From Roseateles_C aquae (GTDB lineage Bacteria > Pseudomonadota > Gammaproteobacteria > Burkholderiales > Burkholderiaceae_C): a DNA stretch of 64,000 bases. The notes beneath the pieces are model-generated. The model saw only the letters and a list, made by a program, of their open reading frames with translations. It did not search any database and was not told the origin of the DNA. The stretch is from NCBI RefSeq assembly GCF_032337115.1, contig NZ_JAVXZY010000014.1, positions 1 to 64,000 of the forward strand. The letters are read 5' to 3'. The position numbers were made by a program, and so were the translations under genes. This document shows, piece by piece, positions 16,712 through 25,771 of this stretch. The number at the start of each line of letters is the position of its first letter. Positions within the stretch are counted from its first letter, which is position 1.

Positions 16712-18961
16712 TCACCCCTCCAACCCCCACCCCGCCCTCGTCAACGGCAGCCGCGTGATCGCCTTCGCCGGATCCTTGCCGCTCGCCGCAAACAGCGCAT
16801 TCGCCAGCGCCGGGCCGATGGAGGCCGGGCCTTCTTCGCCGACGCCGCGCGGCGCTTCGCCGCTGCCCAGCACCACCAAGTCGATAGGCGGCGTCTGGGC
16901 CAGGGTCACCAGCGGGTAGCTGTCGAAGTTGGCTTGTTGCACCTGGCCGTCTTTGAGCGTGATTTCACCGGCCAGGGCGGCGCTGAGGCCGAAGAGGGTG
17001 CCGCCCATCAGCTGGGCGCGCACGGCGTCGGGGTTGAGGACGAGGCCCACGTCAACGGCCGCTGTGATGCGTTCGATGCGGAAGCGCCCCGGTGCCGGCA
17101 CCGAGACCTGCACGATATGGGCGCTGCGTGCCGAGTTGCCGGAACTGAGCGCCAGTCCCTGGAAATGCCCGGGGGGCAAGACCTGGCCCCAGCCGGCGCG
17201 ATCGGCCAGCGCACGCAAGAGCGCCTGGGTGTTTGGCTTTTTCTCCAGCAGGCGCAGGCGGTAGGCCAAGGGGTCGATGCCGGCCAGGGCGGCGGCGCGG
17301 TCGATGCTGCATTCGTAGAAAAAGGTGTTCTGCGAGGCGCCGACCGAGCGCCAGTAGCCGCAGGGCACGCCGGCGTCGACGCGGCTCCAGCCCAGCTGCA
17401 TGGGGCCGACCTCGTAGTCGTGCCGCGTCCAGCCCATGCCGACCGACCAGTCGAAATCCTGGCTCGGCTCGCCGTTCGTCAGCCCGCTGTACTCCAGCAG
17501 CGAGGGGTTGGCGGCGTCTACGCGCAGCGCCTGGGGCCAGCCCTCGGCGTCCAGCGCCAGGCGAACACGGGCGGCGGCGGCGGGGCGGTAGCCGCCGGCC
17601 TGCATATCGGTCTCGCGCGACCAGATCAGCTGCACCGGCCGGCCCTTCATCTGCTTGGCGATCAAGGCGGCCTGCACGGCAAAGCCATGTTCGAGCCGGC
17701 GCCCGAAGCCGCCACCGGCCAGCATCGCGTTGACCTGCACCTGTTCGGGCTTGAGGTCCAGCGCACGGGCCACGCCGCGTTGGGTGTCGCCGGCGCATTG
17801 CGTGGAGAGCCACAGCGCGGCGCCCTCGGGGCCGACCTCGGCCAGCGCGTTCATTGGCTCCATCGTCGCGTGGGCGAGGAAGGGCACGTCGTAGCTGATG
17901 TCCAGCACGCTGGCACTCTGACTCATGGCCTGAGCCACAGCGGCAGCGTCAATGCGCGGATCGTCGCGCTGATCAAATGGCTTGCCCTCCCCGCGCGCGG
18001 CGGCGGCGAGCAGCTCGGCGCGCAGGGCCTCGCTGTTGGTGCTGGCATGCGGCCCGGCGCTCCAGCGTGGCTTCAGGGCTTGCAGGGCCTGGCGGGCGGT
18101 CCAGTAGCTGTCGGCCACCACCGCGAGCGCACCGGGCAGTCGCACGACGCGGCGCACGCCGGGCATGGCCTTGGCCGGCCGTTCATCCACGCTGAGCAGC
18201 TCGGCGCCGAAGCGCGGCGCGTGGATCAGCGTGGCGTAGAGCATGCCGGGGCGGCGCGCGTCGATGCCGAAGCGGGCGCTACCGTTCACCTTGGCCGGCA
18301 GGTCGATGCGCTGGGCGCCGTCCTTGCCAAGCAGGCGGCGTTCGGCGGCGGGCTTGCGCGCTGCGTCCTTGGGCGGGGTCAGCTGCGCGGCCTCGGCCAG
18401 CAGCGCGGCATAGGGCAGGCGCTGGCGGGCATCGGGATGCAAGACCTGACCCTCGCCATGCTGCTCGCTGGCCTGGGTGCGGCAGTCCGCCGCGGCCACA
18501 CCCCAGCGCGTGGCGGCTGCCTGCACCAGCATGGCCCGCGCGCTGGCGCACAAGCCGCCAACTTCGCGCCAGGACATCGGCGTGCCAAAGCTGCCGAAGC
18601 TGGCGTAGTCCTTCAGCCGCTTGCTGAAGTAGCGCTGCTCGACCGGCGCCTGCTCGACGCGCACCCGCGCCAGCGGCAGGTCCAGCTCCTCGGCCGCCAT
18701 CAGCTGCACGGCGCTGTGCGTGCCCTGGCCGAGTTCGGCCACATAGCTGAGCACGGTGAGGCCGTCCTGGGCATCAAAGCGCAGCCAGATGCCGAAGCCG
18801 GGCTCGGCCGTGGTGCCGGCCGGGGCAGGCGCTTGCGCCGCGCTGGGTGCGAGGCCCAGCGTCCACAGGCCGGCGGCCAGGCTGGAGTGCAGCAGCAGCG
18901 TACGGCGAGCGGGGTTGGCCAGGCGGCCAGCGTTGGTGCGCTCATTCAATCGGGTATTCAT
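16712..18961 (-). CDS. Molybdenum hydroxylase large subunit (IorB-like)
   Basis: This is a 749-aa xanthine-dehydrogenase-family subunit that binds the molybdopterin cofactor. A twin-arginine-like leader (ARRTLLLHSSLAAGLWTLGL) suggests export. The body has the isoquinoline-1-oxidoreductase beta pattern (ELGQGTHSAVQLMAAEELD; ATMEPMNALAEV; GGGFGRRLEHGFAVQ; PRGVGEEGPASIGPALANA). It pairs with the 2Fe-2S subunit just upstream; their start and stop overlap by 4 bp (ATGA). The enzyme oxidises an N-heterocycle or aldehyde; the exact substrate cannot be told from sequence. Confidence 0.85.
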   Translation of the reverse strand: MNTRLNERTNAGRLANPARRTLLLHSSLAAGLWTLGLAPSAAQAPAPAGTTAEPGFGIWLRFDAQDGLTVLSYVAELGQGTHSAVQLMAAEELDLPLARVRVEQAPVEQRYFSKRLKDYASFGSFGTPMSWREVGGLCASARAMLVQAAATRWGVAAADCRTQASEQHGEGQVLHPDARQRLPYAALLAEAAQLTPPKDAARKPAAERRLLGKDGAQRIDLPAKVNGSARFGIDARRPGMLYATLIHAPRFGAELLSVDERPAKAMPGVRRVVRLPGALAVVADSYWTARQALQALKPRWSAGPHASTNSEALRAELLAAAARGEGKPFDQRDDPRIDAAAVAQAMSQSASVLDISYDVPFLAHATMEPMNALAEVGPEGAALWLSTQCAGDTQRGVARALDLKPEQVQVNAMLAGGGFGRRLEHGFAVQAALIAKQMKGRPVQLIWSRETDMQAGGYRPAAAARVRLALDAEGWPQALRVDAANPSLLEYSGLTNGEPSQDFDWSVGMGWTRHDYEVGPMQLGWSRVDAGVPCGYWRSVGASQNTFFYECSIDRAAALAGIDPLAYRLRLLEKKPNTQALLRALADRAGWGQVLPPGHFQGLALSSGNSARSAHIVQVSVPAPGRFRIERITAAVDVGLVLNPDAVRAQLMGGTLFGLSAALAGEITLKDGQVQQANFDSYPLVTLAQTPPIDLVVLGSGEAPRGVGEEGPASIGPALANALFAASGKDPAKAITRLPLTRAGWGLEG

Positions 18962-19440
18962 GCGGCGCTCCCGTCCTGCAGCGCCGCGGCGGCGCGGGCG
19001 ATGGCGGCCTTGACGCGCGGATAGGTGCCGCAGCGGCACAGATTGCTCATCGCGGCCTTGACGTCTTCATCGCTGGGCTTGGCATGCTCGGCCAGCAGCG
19101 CGGCGGCGGCCATCAGCATGCCGCTTTGGCAGTAGCCGCATTGCGGCACCTGCTCGGCCAGCCAGGCGGCCTGCAGCGCGCGGCCGATGCGGCTCTGGTC
19201 CAGCGCCTCGATGGTGGTGATGCGCTTGCCTTTGAGCGCCTCGAAGGGCAGCACGCAGCAGCGGGTGGCTGCGCCGTCCACGTGCACGGTGCAGGCGCCG
19301 CACTGCGCGGCGCCGCAGCCGAACTTGGTGCCGGTGAGCGCCAGGTCTTCGCGCAGCAGCCAGAGCAAGGGCTTGCCGGCGGGGGCCTGGACGCGCTGCG
19401 TCTGGCCGTTGATCTGCAATTGCAGGGTGACAGGTTTCAT
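18958..19440 (-). CDS. 2Fe-2S subunit of molybdenum hydroxylase (IorA-like)
   Basis: The protein has 160 residues with two [2Fe-2S] clusters. The N-terminal plant-ferredoxin-type set is FGCGAAQCGACTVHVDG plus a later Cys (ATRCCVLP); the C-terminal set is CGYCQSGM and NLCRCGTYPR. It passes electrons from the molybdopterin subunit encoded directly downstream. Length and motif order are those of IorA/CoxS-type subunits. It is first gene of the pair; the downstream start overlaps its stop, so they are co-translated. Confidence 0.9.
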   Translation of the reverse strand: MKPVTLQLQINGQTQRVQAPAGKPLLWLLREDLALTGTKFGCGAAQCGACTVHVDGAATRCCVLPFEALKGKRITTIEALDQSRIGRALQAAWLAEQVPQCGYCQSGMLMAAAALLAEHAKPSDEDVKAAMSNLCRCGTYPRVKAAIARAAAALQDGSAA

Positions 19441-19483
19441 GGGTGCGCTTTGCTCATTCAGGCCTTGTCAGGCAATTCGGAAT

Positions 19484-19517
19484 TGACCACAGAGTCACGG
19501 AGGAATTCACAGAGGAA
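19484..19517. repeat. Half copy of the CCACAGAG palindromic repeat family
   Basis: ACCACAGAGTCACGGAGGAA and a trailing CACAGAG resemble the left arm of the palindromic repeats at 49166-49680 and 59534-59625. The matching right arm is not present, so this looks like a decayed or half element, sitting between iorA-like and the MBL gene. Confidence 0.5.
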
Positions 19518-19567
19518 GTCGAAGAAGGCATCAAGGCTTGAAGGGCTTTCATCGCAGCCTTGGTCGA

Positions 19568-20569
19568 TCAGGGCGTGGCGCTGGTGCTGGCTGTGGTGCT
19601 TGCCGGGAGGGCGGCGTAGTCGGCGGGCACCCAGATGTAGTGGCTGCCGAGGGCGCGCAGCCGGCCGATGCCGGGGAAGGCGAAATGGGCGCCGGCAATC
19701 AGCTCGCCGCTGCGCGCGCTGGCGGCGTATTCACGCTGGCGCATCGCGATGCCCTGGGCGGCGTCTTTCTCGCCGGGCGGCGCGGTGTCGGGCAGCTCCA
19801 GCTGCACCTTGTCGTTGACGACGAAATCGCCCCAGAACTGCAGGCGCTGGCCGCGGCTTTCGATGATGTAGAAGCTGTGGCCCTCGGTATGGCCGTAGCG
19901 GGCCACGGCGCGCAGCTCGGGCGAGAAACGGGTATCGCCGTCAAAGGGCTGGTAGCGCTTGGCGGCGATATAGGGCGCCAGCTTGGCCACGATGGCCTGC
20001 GCCGTCTTGTTGCCCTTGGCGGCGCCGGCCTGCCATTGCGGCAGTTCGTGCGCGTCGGCATGGACCACGGCGTTCGGGAAGGCGCGCTGCTCGCCGTCGA
20101 GCAGGCCGAATACGTGGTCGGGGTGCATATGGGTGATGTAGATGTCGTCGACCTGCTCCGGCGCATAGCCGGCCGCCTTCAGATTGCTGAACAGCTGGCC
20201 ATAGCCGGGCTGGCTTTTGCCGCCGCCGGCGTCGATCAGGATCAGCTTCTTGCCGGTGTTGACCAGGAAGGCGATGGTCGAGAAATCGTTGCTGGGCTGC
20301 GCATGGGTGCGCTGGCGCAGGCTGTTTTTCTGCTCAGCGCTGAGGGCGGGGAAGAGCTCATCCATCGCCTCGGGCCAGGGGTCGACGGCATCGAGCAGCG
20401 CCGTCACCTCCAGCTCGCCGACCATCAGCCGGTAAAAGCCCGGCGCCTGGGTCTTGGCCAGCGGCGCGGCGGCGTGGGTCAGGGGCGAGGCGAAGGGCAG
20501 CGCGGCGGCCAGGGCCAGCATCGTCAGGGCGCGGCGGGGGTGCTCACAAAGATCACGAAAGATGCGCAT
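19568..20569 (-). CDS. Secreted MBL-fold metallo-hydrolase
   Basis: The 333-aa protein has an N-terminal signal peptide (ALTMLALAAALPFASPLTHAA). The metallo-beta-lactamase-fold metal motif THMHPDH is at 146-152 (HxHxDH), with later YGHTEGHS (His) and FWGDFVVND (Asp), so both zinc sites are complete. It belongs to the broad lactonase/hydrolase group; the substrate is unknown. ATG 20569 was chosen because the signal peptide follows it; longer upstream frames are low-complexity and implausible. Confidence 0.82.
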   Translation of the reverse strand: MRIFRDLCEHPRRALTMLALAAALPFASPLTHAAAPLAKTQAPGFYRLMVGELEVTALLDAVDPWPEAMDELFPALSAEQKNSLRQRTHAQPSNDFSTIAFLVNTGKKLILIDAGGGKSQPGYGQLFSNLKAAGYAPEQVDDIYITHMHPDHVFGLLDGEQRAFPNAVVHADAHELPQWQAGAAKGNKTAQAIVAKLAPYIAAKRYQPFDGDTRFSPELRAVARYGHTEGHSFYIIESRGQRLQFWGDFVVNDKVQLELPDTAPPGEKDAAQGIAMRQREYAASARSGELIAGAHFAFPGIGRLRALGSHYIWVPADYAALPASTTASTSATP

Positions 20570-20734
20570 GAAACAAAGGGTCGGGGCGGTCGGGTAGGGA
20601 GGGAGGGATGGCGGCAGTATGTGCAGCCAACAGGGCGCGAGCGAGGGCCGTGGTACGAGTGCGGTCGGGCGTGATGCGAATACGCCCGGGCTTGAGCGAT
20701 CATCGCTATCTGCGCGCCCCGCCTGTTCCCACCC

Positions 20735-21898
20735 ATGCATCCGATGAACCCAAGCACTGCCATGCAGAACGCCCCGACGATGGCCGTCCGCACGACGCAG
20801 CAGGCGCCATGGGCCGAGTTTGTGCGGGTGCTGCTGGTCAATCTGCTGGTCTGGGGGCTGATCTGTAGCCTGGGCGCGGCGGGGGACTATCGCGATGGCG
20901 TGTTGAGCGGTCGCTCGGCGGACCTGCTGCGTGTCTGGCGCGCCTGGCTCAACGGGCATGTGCCGCTGTTTGTGCTCAGCGTGGCGCTGATGCTGTGGCT
21001 GCCGCGCACGGGCGAGCGCTTCATCGGCGGGCACGCCATCGCCGGGCTGTATGCCGCGTTGGCGCTGCTGTTCTTTCCGCTGCACATGGCCTATACCGCG
21101 CTGCCGGGCTGGCTCGCACGCGGCGGCGGGCAGAGCCTGGTGAGCTATGTGCTACAGCGCGACAACTTCAGCTGGTTTCTCGAGTTCGCCTGGTTCAGCG
21201 GCACGTTTGCGGTGGTGATGGCGGTTCACATCTGGCGGCTGGGCCAGCAGCGTACCGCCGAGCTGCAGGCCTCACGCGAGGCCAATCTGGCGCTGGAACT
21301 GGCGCTGGAGCGGCAGCGCCTGCAGGGCATGCGCCAGCAGCTGGAGCCGCATTTCATCTTCAATGCGCTGAACAGCATCAGCGCGCTGGTGCGCAGCAAT
21401 GAGCAGCCGGTGGCGCTGGAGGGCATTGCCAGCCTCTCCGCGCTGCTGCGCTATGCGCTGAAGGCCAGCGCGCAGGATGCCGTTCGCCTGGGCGACGAGA
21501 TCGAGTTCTGCCAGGACTATCTGGACCTGCAACAAATGCGTTATGGCGCGCGGCTGCAGGCCGCCTTCGAGGGGCTCAGCCCGGCGGTCGAGCGCATCGA
21601 GGTGCCGCCGCTGCTGCTACAGCCGCTGATCGAGAACGCGCTGCGCCACGATCTGGACCGCCATGCCGGCACCACCCGGCTGGCGCTGCACTTCGCGCTG
21701 GACGGCGAGCGGCTGCGCCTACGCGTCTGGAACTCGCTGGGCGAGCGCGGCCCGGCCAATGCCGGCCTGGGCCTGGGCCTGGCCCATGCGCGCGAGCGGC
21801 TGGCGCTGCTGTACGGATCGCGAGCGCGGCTGGACACCGAAGAGAGCCCGTCGCATTTTGAAGTCCGCATCGACTTGCCGATCCGCATCAACGAATGA
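20735..21898 (+). CDS. LytS/AlgZ-type sensor histidine kinase
   Basis: The 387-aa membrane sensor has an N-terminal half with about four hydrophobic segments, then a coiled linker (ASREANLALELALERQRL). The His_kinase domain has the phosphoacceptor in QLEPHFIFNALNSISALV, and the ATPase part has PLLLQPLIENALRHD and a Gly-rich LGLGLAHARERL. Its stop overlaps the start of the response regulator by 4 bp. The signal is unknown. Initiation could also be at ATG 20747 or 20762. Confidence 0.88.
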   Translation: MHPMNPSTAMQNAPTMAVRTTQQAPWAEFVRVLLVNLLVWGLICSLGAAGDYRDGVLSGRSADLLRVWRAWLNGHVPLFVLSVALMLWLPRTGERFIGGHAIAGLYAALALLFFPLHMAYTALPGWLARGGGQSLVSYVLQRDNFSWFLEFAWFSGTFAVVMAVHIWRLGQQRTAELQASREANLALELALERQRLQGMRQQLEPHFIFNALNSISALVRSNEQPVALEGIASLSALLRYALKASAQDAVRLGDEIEFCQDYLDLQQMRYGARLQAAFEGLSPAVERIEVPPLLLQPLIENALRHDLDRHAGTTRLALHFALDGERLRLRVWNSLGERGPANAGLGLGLAHARERLALLYGSRARLDTEESPSHFEVRIDLPIRINE

Positions 21899-22716
21899 CA
21901 AGCCCGCACGCCGCCCCAGCCGCTGGCCTCGAGCCGGCCATCCCTGCCCTCGTCGTTGACGACGAGGAACTCGGCCGGCGCAACCTCTGCCTGGCCCTGG
22001 CCGAGCAGCCGCGCTGGCAGGTGCTGGCCGAAGCGCCGAGCATGGCGGCGGCACTGGAGGCGCTGCGCGCGCAGCCGCAGATCGAGGTCGTGTTCCTGGA
22101 CATCCGCATGCCGCATGGCTCGGGCCTGGATCTGGCGCGGGCGCTGGCCCAGCTGGAGCAGCCGCCCTGGATCGTCTTCGTCACCGCCTTTGACGAGCAT
22201 GCGATCGAGGCCTTTGATCTGCATGCGCTGGACTACATCCTCAAGCCCTTCAGCAAGCGGCGGCTGGAGAAGGCGCTGGCCCATGTCGAGCAGATGGTGC
22301 GGCTGCGCCAGCAGAGCGGCTATGCCGGCGCGCTGCGCCGCTATGTTGACGACAGCCAGCCCGCTGAGCCACCGGCCAGCCCGTACTGGACAACGGTCAG
22401 CGTGCGCTCGGTGGGGCGCATTGATGTCGTGCCGCTGAGCGAGGTGCTGCACATCGAGGCCCAGGGCAATTACGCGGCCCTGCATCTGCCCGGCCGCGAG
22501 CTGCTGCTGCGCGCCTCGATGGCGCGGCTGGAACAGCATCTGGACCCGGCGGTGTTTCTGCGCGTGCATCGCGGCAGCATCGTGTGCCGGGCGCAGGTGC
22601 AGTCGCTGAAGCTGCTGGCCAGCGGCAGCCATGAGCTCACGCTGCGCGATGGGGCACGGGTGGCCGTCAGCGAACGCTATGTGGCCGCGGTAAAAGCGGC
22701 GCTGACGCAGGGCTGA
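21895..22716 (+). CDS. LytTR-family response regulator
   Basis: The 273-aa protein has a receiver domain with acidic pair VVDDEE, phosphoacceptor FLDIRMP and FVTAFDEHAIEAF...DYILKPF. The C-terminal LytTR DNA-binding domain (about 165-270) has EVLHIEAQGNYAALHLPGRE and FLRVHRGSIV. It forms a two-component pair with the kinase upstream through an ATGA overlap. Target genes are not evident; the adjacent LysR gene is on the other strand. Confidence 0.9.
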   Translation: MTSPHAAPAAGLEPAIPALVVDDEELGRRNLCLALAEQPRWQVLAEAPSMAAALEALRAQPQIEVVFLDIRMPHGSGLDLARALAQLEQPPWIVFVTAFDEHAIEAFDLHALDYILKPFSKRRLEKALAHVEQMVRLRQQSGYAGALRRYVDDSQPAEPPASPYWTTVSVRSVGRIDVVPLSEVLHIEAQGNYAALHLPGRELLLRASMARLEQHLDPAVFLRVHRGSIVCRAQVQSLKLLASGSHELTLRDGARVAVSERYVAAVKAALTQG

Positions 22717-22732
22717 GCGGCCGCAGCCAGCT

Positions 22733-23638
22733 TCAGCCGTTCAAGGCCTTGTTGCTGCGCAGCCGCTCGATCGCCAGATCCAGAAAGGCGCGGGCTTTCT
22801 GCGAGGCGTGGCGCCCTTCGCGGTGCACCAGATGCACCGGCAGCGGCGCGCTCTCATAGTCGCTCAGCACAATCTGCAGTCGGCCGGCCTGCACATGTTC
22901 GGCCACCTGGTAAGACATCAGCCGTGACAGCCCGAAGCCGCCCACGGCGGCGGCCACGGCCGAATCGTTGGTGGTGGTGACCATGCGCGGCTGCAGCTTG
23001 ATGCTGCGCGGGCCGCCATCGGTATCGCGGAAGCGCCATTCCGGCGTTGGCGTCACGCCGCTGGCGGCAACGATGGTGTGGGCGCTCAAGTCCTCGGGCG
23101 TCTGCGGCACGCCCTGGCGTTGCAGATAGTCCGGTGCGGCCACGATCACCCGCCGCACCTGGCCCACGCGCACCGCCTGCAGGCTGGAATCGGCCAGCTC
23201 GCCGATGCGCAGCGCCACATCAACGCCCTCCTCCACCAGGTTGACGACCCGATCGAGAAACCAGCAGCTGGCATTGACCTCGGGATAACGCTGCAGATAC
23301 TCGGCCACCACCGGCGTGATGAAGAGCGCGCCGAACAGCGCCGGGGCGGTGACGGTGAGCCGCCCGCGCGGCGTGGCATGCAGGCCGCTGACCGACTCAT
23401 CGGCTTCGGCCAGCTCGGCCAGGATGCGCCGGCAGTCCTCCACATAGCGGGCGCCGGCCTCGGTCACGCGCACCACCCGGGTCGTGCGGGTGAACAGGCG
23501 CACGCCCAGGTGCGACTCCAGCTCGGCAATGGCGCGGGTCACCGCCGGCGGCGACAGATTCAGCTGCCGCGCGGCGCCGGCAAAGCCCTCGGCATCGACG
23601 ACGGCGACAAAGACCTTGATCAGGTGAAAGCGGTCCAT
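22733..23638 (-). CDS. LysR-family transcriptional regulator
   Basis: The 301-aa regulator has a standard N-terminal HTH (FAGAARQLNLSPPAVTRAI) and a CrgA-like effector domain. GGAG precedes ATG 23638. It is divergent from the carboxymuconolactone-decarboxylase-like gene across 140 bp, and LysR regulators often control a divergent neighbour. The shared spacer contains the near-palindrome TTCAACGACAGTTCAG and GTCACTCGCTGAAC, a possible binding region. Control of 23779-26052 is inferred. Confidence 0.87.
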   Translation of the reverse strand: MDRFHLIKVFVAVVDAEGFAGAARQLNLSPPAVTRAIAELESHLGVRLFTRTTRVVRVTEAGARYVEDCRRILAELAEADESVSGLHATPRGRLTVTAPALFGALFITPVVAEYLQRYPEVNASCWFLDRVVNLVEEGVDVALRIGELADSSLQAVRVGQVRRVIVAAPDYLQRQGVPQTPEDLSAHTIVAASGVTPTPEWRFRDTDGGPRSIKLQPRMVTTTNDSAVAAAVGGFGLSRLMSYQVAEHVQAGRLQIVLSDYESAPLPVHLVHREGRHASQKARAFLDLAIERLRSNKALNG

Positions 23639-23778
23639 TGTTTCTCCACGCGTAACGGAGTCTTGGAATTGGCGGCGATTCTAAAGCTGAGCGTATTCAA
23701 CGACAGTTCAGTCACTCGCTGAACACGAAACGCAGCGACGAAACGCGAAACCCACCCACCACTGAACTGGAGCCCACC

Positions 23779-24324
23779 ATGTCCCGCCTGAGCATCCCCA
23801 CCGTCGAACAATCGCACGAAGCCGCCAAGCCCCTGCTGGCTGCCGTCAACAAGCAACTGGGCGTCGTGCCCAATCTGATGAAGCTGGTTGGCCACAGCCC
23901 GGCCGCGCTGGAAGGCTATCTGTCGCTGAGCGGCGCGCTCGGCAAGGGCGAGCTGAGCGCCCAGCTGCGTGAACGCATCGCGCTGGCCGTGGCCGAGTTC
24001 AATGGCTGCGACTACTGCCTGTCGGCCCACGATTACATCGGCCGCAATCTGGCCAAGCTCAGCGGTGAAGACATCGCCGCCGCCCGCGACTTCCATTCGC
24101 CCGACGCTGCCAGCGCCGCCGCGCTGCGCTTTGCCCGCCGTGTCGTCGAGACGCGCGGCCAGGTCGACGCCGGTGATGTCACGACGCTGCGTGCCGCCGG
24201 CTTCAGCGAAGGCGCCGTCATCGAGATCGTGCTGAACGTCGCGCTGAACGTCCTGACCAACTACGTCAACAACGTCGCCCAGACCGAGGTCGATTTCCCC
24301 AAGGTTTCGGCCAAGAAGGCCTGA
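23779..24324 (+). CDS. Carboxymuconolactone-decarboxylase / AhpD-like protein
   Basis: The 181-aa all-helical protein has EFNGCDYCLSAHDYIGR, the CxxC-x3-H redox motif of AhpD-type peroxidases. Length and motif fit uncharacterised peroxidase-related enzymes. CTGGAG lies upstream of the ATG. It is first in a forward run of five small genes divergent from a LysR gene. A role in thiol-peroxide metabolism fits the glutaredoxin gene at the end of the run. Confidence 0.85.
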   Translation: MSRLSIPTVEQSHEAAKPLLAAVNKQLGVVPNLMKLVGHSPAALEGYLSLSGALGKGELSAQLRERIALAVAEFNGCDYCLSAHDYIGRNLAKLSGEDIAAARDFHSPDAASAAALRFARRVVETRGQVDAGDVTTLRAAGFSEGAVIEIVLNVALNVLTNYVNNVAQTEVDFPKVSAKKA

Positions 24325-24383
24325 AGCACCGTACTCGCACTGAACTTTCCCACCCTGTACTGAAGCTCCACAAGGAACACACC

Positions 24384-24887
24384 ATGAGCCACACCACCCT
24401 CTATCGCCGCAGCCTGCTGGCCGCCCTGATCTCCGCCGCCAGCCTGGTCACCCTGATGCCGCAACAGGCCCTGGCCTATGACGAGAACTCCGTCAGCGCA
24501 CTGAACACCGATGCCAAGGGCATCGCCGTGCACGGCCATGACGTCGTCGCCTACTTCACCGACGGCGCTCCGCTGGCCGGCAAGGCCGAGTTCAAGGCCA
24601 GCCACGAAGGCGCCACCTACCTGTTCGCCACGGCCGCTCACCGCGATGCCTTCAAGGCCAACCCGGCCAAGTACGCACCGGCCTTCGGCGGCTTCTGCGC
24701 GATGGGCGTGGCCCTGGACAAGAAGCTCGATGGCGACCCGACCGCCTGGAAGATCGTTGACGGCAAGCTCTACCTGAACGTCAACAAGGACGTGCAGAAG
24801 AAGTGGCTGGAAGACGTGCCGGGCAACCTGGTCAAGGCCAATGGCAACTGGCCGCAGATCAAGGACAAGGCGCCCAAGGACCTCTGA
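24384..24887 (+). CDS. Secreted YHS-domain protein
   Basis: The 167-aa protein has a cleavable signal peptide (SLLAALISAASLVTLMPQQALA). It carries a YHS domain in its usual form (GHDVVAYFTDGAPLAGKAEF; YLFATAAHRDAFKANPAKYAP; GGFCAMGVALDKKLDGDP). YHS domains occur in metal-related proteins; the specific function is unknown. AAGGAA precedes the ATG. Spacing of 59 bp from the gene before suggests co-transcription. Confidence 0.82.
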   Translation: MSHTTLYRRSLLAALISAASLVTLMPQQALAYDENSVSALNTDAKGIAVHGHDVVAYFTDGAPLAGKAEFKASHEGATYLFATAAHRDAFKANPAKYAPAFGGFCAMGVALDKKLDGDPTAWKIVDGKLYLNVNKDVQKKWLEDVPGNLVKANGNWPQIKDKAPKDL

Positions 24888-24978
24888 GAGCCTCGGCCGC
24901 GCGCGCTGCTGCGCCAGCGCTCAGGCGCGCGGCCCTTCTACCTGCTGCCCTGATCCTCAACGATTGAAAGCCCGAGCC

Positions 24979-25461
24979 ATGACCACGCCCCCGACCGCCA
25001 GCCGCCCGCCCCTGCCCCCGTTCAGCTACGAAACGGCGGTGCAGAAAGTCCGCCTGGCCGAAGACGCCTGGAACAGCCGCGACCCCGAGCGCGTGTCCCT
25101 GGCCTACACGCCCGACAGCCGCTGGCGCAATCGCGCCGAGTTCCCGCGTGGCCGGGCCGCCATCGTCGAGCTGCTCAAGCGCAAATGGGCGCGCGAGCTG
25201 GACTACCGCCTGATCAAGGAAATCTGGGCCTTCGACAGCCATCGCATCGCCGTGCGCTTTGCCTATGAATGGCACGACGACGCCGGCAACTGGTTCCGCT
25301 CCTATGGCAATGAGAACTGGGAATTCGACGCCCAGGGCCTGATGGACGTGCGCCACGCCAGCATCAACGACCTGCCCATCAAGGCCAGCGAGCGCCTGTT
25401 CCACTGGCCGCAAGGCCGCCGTCCCGACGACCACCCCGGCCTCACGGCGCTGGGCCTTTGA
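24979..25461 (+). CDS. NTF2-like DUF1348 family protein
   Basis: The 160-aa protein of the DUF1348 family (NTF2-like fold) has AEDAWNSRDPERVSLAYTPD, WRNRAEFPRGR, IKEIWAF and RFAYEWHDDAGNWFRSYGNE. The family is highly conserved but its reaction is unknown. No signal peptide. It belongs to the run starting at 23779 and ends just before the DUF2282 gene. Confidence 0.85.
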   Translation: MTTPPTASRPPLPPFSYETAVQKVRLAEDAWNSRDPERVSLAYTPDSRWRNRAEFPRGRAAIVELLKRKWARELDYRLIKEIWAFDSHRIAVRFAYEWHDDAGNWFRSYGNENWEFDAQGLMDVRHASINDLPIKASERLFHWPQGRRPDDHPGLTALGL

Positions 25462-25483
25462 ACCGCGAATGGAGATTGACACC

Positions 25484-25771
25484 ATGAAACACAGCAAGAC
25501 CGTTTCCGCCGCCCTGGCCTGCGTGCTGGCCCTGGGTACTGTTCAAACCGTGCAGGCCGCCGACGCCAACAAGGAAAAGTGCTACGGCGTGGCCAAGGCC
25601 GGCCAGAACGACTGCGCCAACCTCTCCGGCTCGCACTCCTGCGCCGGCCTGGCCAAGACCGACGGCGACCCGGGCGAATGGAAGCTGGTGCCCAAGGGCG
25701 AGTGCAAGCCGCAAGGCGGCCTCAGCCACGAGGAAGCCCGCGCCCGCTACAAGTCCCAACAAAAAGGATGA
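25484..25771 (+). CDS. DUF2282 (bufferin-like) periplasmic small protein
   Basis: The 95-aa protein has a signal peptide (VSAALACVLALGTVQTVQAA) and a conserved Cys set in EKCYGVAKAGQNDC, HSCAGLAK and KGECKP. This is the DUF2282 signature, recently described as bufferins (BufA1) that bind copper or other metals. Partner genes bufB (DUF692) and bufC are not here. ATG 25484 is preferred over ATG 25469 because GGAG (25472-25475) lies 8 bp before it. The stop overlaps the glutaredoxin start (ATGA). Confidence 0.85.
   Translation: MKHSKTVSAALACVLALGTVQTVQAADANKEKCYGVAKAGQNDCANLSGSHSCAGLAKTDGDPGEWKLVPKGECKPQGGLSHEEARARYKSQQKG

Noticed and set aside
16646..19024. Very long plus-strand frame opposite the molybdenum hydroxylase genes
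   Set aside because: It is a GC-rich antisense shadow; the minus-strand frame carries all the family motifs. The same holds for long frames opposite rtcR, rtcB, phn and WS/DGAT genes.
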